Source: Clostridium sp. CAG:571
GTDB lineage: Bacteria > Bacillota > Clostridia > TANB77 > CAG-508
Length of the DNA stretch: 64,000 nucleotides
Reading direction: 5' to 3'
Assembly (NCBI GenBank): GCA_000434015.1
Contig: HF999523.1
Span: 309,556-373,555 of the forward strand
Numbering within the stretch: the stretch's first letter is position 1; each line of letters opens with the position of its first letter. Below the pieces are notes generated by a model. The model was not told where the DNA came from. It saw nothing but the letters and a program-made list of their open reading frames with translations, and did not search any database. A program made the translations under genes and the position numbers. Shown here in pieces: positions 62,495-64,000 of this stretch.

Positions 62495-63704
62495 ATGGAA
62501 ACAAACAAAAAAAGTAATGTATATAAATATATAGTTATTGTAGTAATAACAGCATTTATTACATTTTTATTAACATCAGTAGGAGTATATCGCTATGTTA
62601 ACAATAGTGAAATTTATTATATAAAAGAATCAAAAAATGGTACAGCGGGCTTAGAACAAACTCTTGCAAACTTTAAAAAAGTATTAGATGAAACATATAT
62701 TGGAGATGTTAATGAAGAAGAATTAAAAGAAAGTGCTATAAAAGGATATATAGCAGGATTAAATGACCCATATACAGAATATTTAACAAAAGAAGAAATG
62801 CAAAGTTTTAAAGAAGATACAGAAGGTGAATATGTTGGAATAGGTATATATACAACAGCAGATACTCGGAAAAAATGCTATAGTTGTATTAAGAACAATA
62901 GGAGATTCGCCAGCAAGTAAAGCAGGACTACTTACAGGAGATATAATTACTAAAGTAGATGATCAAGAATATACAGGAGAACAATTAAATGAAGCAGTTA
63001 AAAAGATGAAAGGAGTGGCTGGAACTACTGTAAAAATAACAGTATTAAGAGACTCAAAAGAAATTGAATTTAATATAACAAGAGAAAACATTAAAATTAG
63101 TCATGTAAGTTCTAATGTTTTAGATAACAATATTGGATATATAAAAATATCATCTTTTGAAGGTGGTTGTGCAAATGAATTTTTAGAGAAGTATAGAGAA
63201 ATAGAAAAGCAAAATATAAAATCATTAATTATAGATTTAAGATTTAATGGTGGAGGAATTGTTGATGAAGCTTTAAATATAGCTGAATTTATGGTACCTA
63301 AAGGAAAAACATTATTAATAACAAAAGATAAAAAAGAAAATGAAGATGTAACTGTTGCAAAAGAAGATGCAATTATAAATATGCCAATTGTGGTTTTAGT
63401 AAATGAATATTCTGCAAGTGCTTCAGAGATTTTAGCAGGAATATTAAAAGAAGATGTTGATGCAAAATTAATAGGAAATACAACTTATGGAAAAGGTGTA
63501 ATTCAAACTGTTTATACATTATCTGATGGTAGCGGTTTAAAAATAACAACAAATGAATATTATACTCCAAATCATAATAAAATAAATAAAATAGGAATAG
63601 AACCAACAATAAAAGTTGAACTTCCTGATGAATTAAAACAAGTTACTAACTTATCTTTAGAGGAAGATAAACAAATGCAAAGAGCAATAGAAGAATTAAA
63701 ATAA
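62495..63704 (+). CDS. ctpA: C-terminal processing peptidase (S41), one CGG +1 shift
   Basis: The protein is about 402 residues across a +1 shift at CGG 62867-62869. The start is ATG 62495 after atggaggg. An N-terminal anchor (residues 9-33) is followed by LKESAIKGYIAGLNDPYTEY. A PDZ domain follows (GKNAIVVLRTIGDSPASKAG, then LLTGDIITKVDD), of which all but the first strands lie in the +1 frame. The protease core has the catalytic Ser in NEYSASASEILAG and Lys in NTTYGKGVIQTVY. It cleaves exported proteins and often regulates wall hydrolases such as those encoded upstream. Confidence 0.95.
62867..62869 (+). other. CGG +1 recoding site in ctpA
   Basis: The context is ACT-CGG-A. Skipping C gives ACT-GGA-AAA and the PDZ strand GKNAIVVLRTI. 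The zero frame stops after 16 codons. Confidence 0.94.
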
Positions 63705-63729
63705 TAAGAAAATTATAATTTTATTAGAG

Positions 63730-63767
63730 GCTCAAAGTCTAGATTACACAAGACTTTGAGCTTTTTT
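63730..63767 (+). terminator. Terminator after ctpA
   Basis: The perfect stem GCTCAAAGTCT / AGACTTTGAGC is followed by six Ts. Confidence 0.93.
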
Positions 63768-63811
63768 AAAAAATAAAATTAAAAAAAATGAAAAAAACTT
63801 TAAAAAAAGTA

Positions 63812-63840
63812 TTGACATTTATATTGGAATTTAGTATACT
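63812..63840 (+). promoter_or_regulatory. tRNA operon promoter
   Basis: TTGACA at 63812-63817 and TATACT at 63835-63840 have a 17-base spacer, 18 bases before tRNA-Val. Confidence 0.88.
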
Positions 63841-63858
63841 AAACGAGTCGAAGGAAAC

Positions 63859-63934
63859 GGGCGCATAGCTCAGCTGGGAGAGCATCTGCCTTACAAGCAG
63901 GAGGTCATAGGTTCGAGCCCTATTGCGCCCACCA
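63859..63934 (+). tRNA. tRNA-Val (UAC anticodon)
   Basis: The acceptor GGGCGCA pairs with TGCGCCC. The D arm GCTC...GAGC, the anticodon loop CTTACAA with anticodon UAC, and the T arm TAGGTTCGAGCCCTA fold normally. ACCA ends the encoded 3' terminus. It is the likely effector of the valS T-box. Confidence 0.96.
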
Positions 63935-63980
63935 TTTTCTTACAAAGAATATTTAGTTATCTAAATATTTTTTGTTTTAC

Positions 63981-64000
63981 GGCCTGGTAGTTCAGTTGGT
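63981..64000 (+). tRNA. Start of a tRNA, probably tRNA-Asp, cut by the window end
   Basis: GGCCTGGTAGTTCAGTTGGT matches the 5' half of a tRNA up to the D loop and resembles clostridial tRNA-Asp. The anticodon is outside the window. Confidence 0.65.

Noticed and set aside
1836..62869. CGG reassigned to another amino acid or used as a stop
   Set aside because: After each CGG the zero-frame sequence is unrelated to the family and soon stops, while the +1 frame matches the family exactly with Gly at that position. A substitution of one residue or a termination cannot explain this.
1836..62869. Many independent pseudogenes by random frameshift
   Set aside because: All breaks are the same type (+1 at CGG, restoring Gly), fall in genes expected to be essential or core (priA, ftsE, sigF), and no random indels or premature stops are seen in the remainder of these genes.
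1836..62869. Inteins or introns at the breaks
   Set aside because: The two frames overlap with no added sequence; only one extra base is present at each junction.
1..64000. UGA read as Trp
   Set aside because: Conserved Trp positions use UGG, the tRNA-Trp anticodon is CCA, and UGA occurs as a zero-frame stop only out of the conserved frames.
1..64000. CRISPR array, insertion sequence, prophage or replication origin
   Set aside because: No spaced direct repeats, transposase, integrase, phage structural gene or DnaA-box cluster was seen in the window.

Overview
The window is a very A+T-rich stretch of a Bacillota chromosome, almost certainly an uncultured spore-forming member of the Clostridia. 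The evidence is the spoIIAA-spoIIAB-sigF operon, spoIID, spoIIQ, a SleB-type spore-cortex lytic enzyme, AddA-type recombination, a T-box in front of valS, CIRCE-controlled hrcA-grpE-dnaK-dnaJ, RemA, RqcP, a split transketolase and a TasA/SipW-like export cluster. UGA behaves as a stop and UGG encodes Trp. Nearly all genes lie on the + strand. I cannot name the genus.

The outstanding property is a genome-scale recoding signal. In 17 genes the reading frame is interrupted 21 times, always at an in-frame CGG codon followed by A or T. Skipping the C of CGG (+1) restores a GGA or GGT glycine codon and the expected downstream protein in every case. I found no other in-frame CGG in any intact gene of the window, although CGA, CGT, CGC, AGA and AGG are read as Arg. 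Affected genes include sigF, addA (two sites), priA (two sites), yicC, xseA, ftsE, sleB, yqeG, a prepilin peptidase (two sites), an M23 peptidase (two sites, minus strand), ctp, a divergent-PAP2 protein, a DUF5305 protein and several membrane or secreted proteins. The shifted glycine is often catalytic or invariant, for example the Walker A glycine of both AddA and PriA. The simplest reading is that CGG has no cognate tRNA here and triggers efficient +1 frameshifting onto tRNA-Gly. Quadruplet decoding of CGGA/CGGU as Gly would give the same protein.

Layout. 1-6030: tgt (cut by the window edge), a WG-repeat-like membrane protein, a TIGR04086-like protein, an HD hydrolase, a diverged secD-secF pair and a rhodanese. 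6150-7301: aldose-1-epimerase-like gene behind an operator-like promoter. 7490-10393: T-box and valS. 10490-10890: a decayed TetR gene that also carries a CGG. 10894-14512: forespore sigma-F operon, spoIID, spoIIQ. 14657-18318: addA. 18400-21342: small genes, rqcP and an FAD oxidoreductase. 21591-22997: pyk. 24120-28924: heat-shock operon. 29013-36815: rsmE, a Lys/Glu-rich membrane protein, yicC, remA, rpoZ, gmk, priA, def, fmt. 36923-40602: TasA-like protein, carbohydrate-binding-like protein, signal peptidase and DUF5305 protein. 40803-46427: asp23, amaP, nusB, xseA, xseB, PAP2-like, fhs. 46500-49020: sleB between two G+C-richer minus-strand small genes of foreign look. 49034-53727: yqeG, prepilin peptidase, M24 peptidase, efp, CD1247-like protein, M23 peptidase, GtrA. 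53791-54384: tRNA-Trp and tmRNA. 54437-58040: aquaporin, alpha/beta hydrolase, split transketolase. 58338-63704: ftsE, ftsX, two M23 coiled-coil hydrolases and ctp, a cell-division and wall-remodelling unit. 63859-64000: tRNA-Val and the start of a tRNA that looks like tRNA-Asp.
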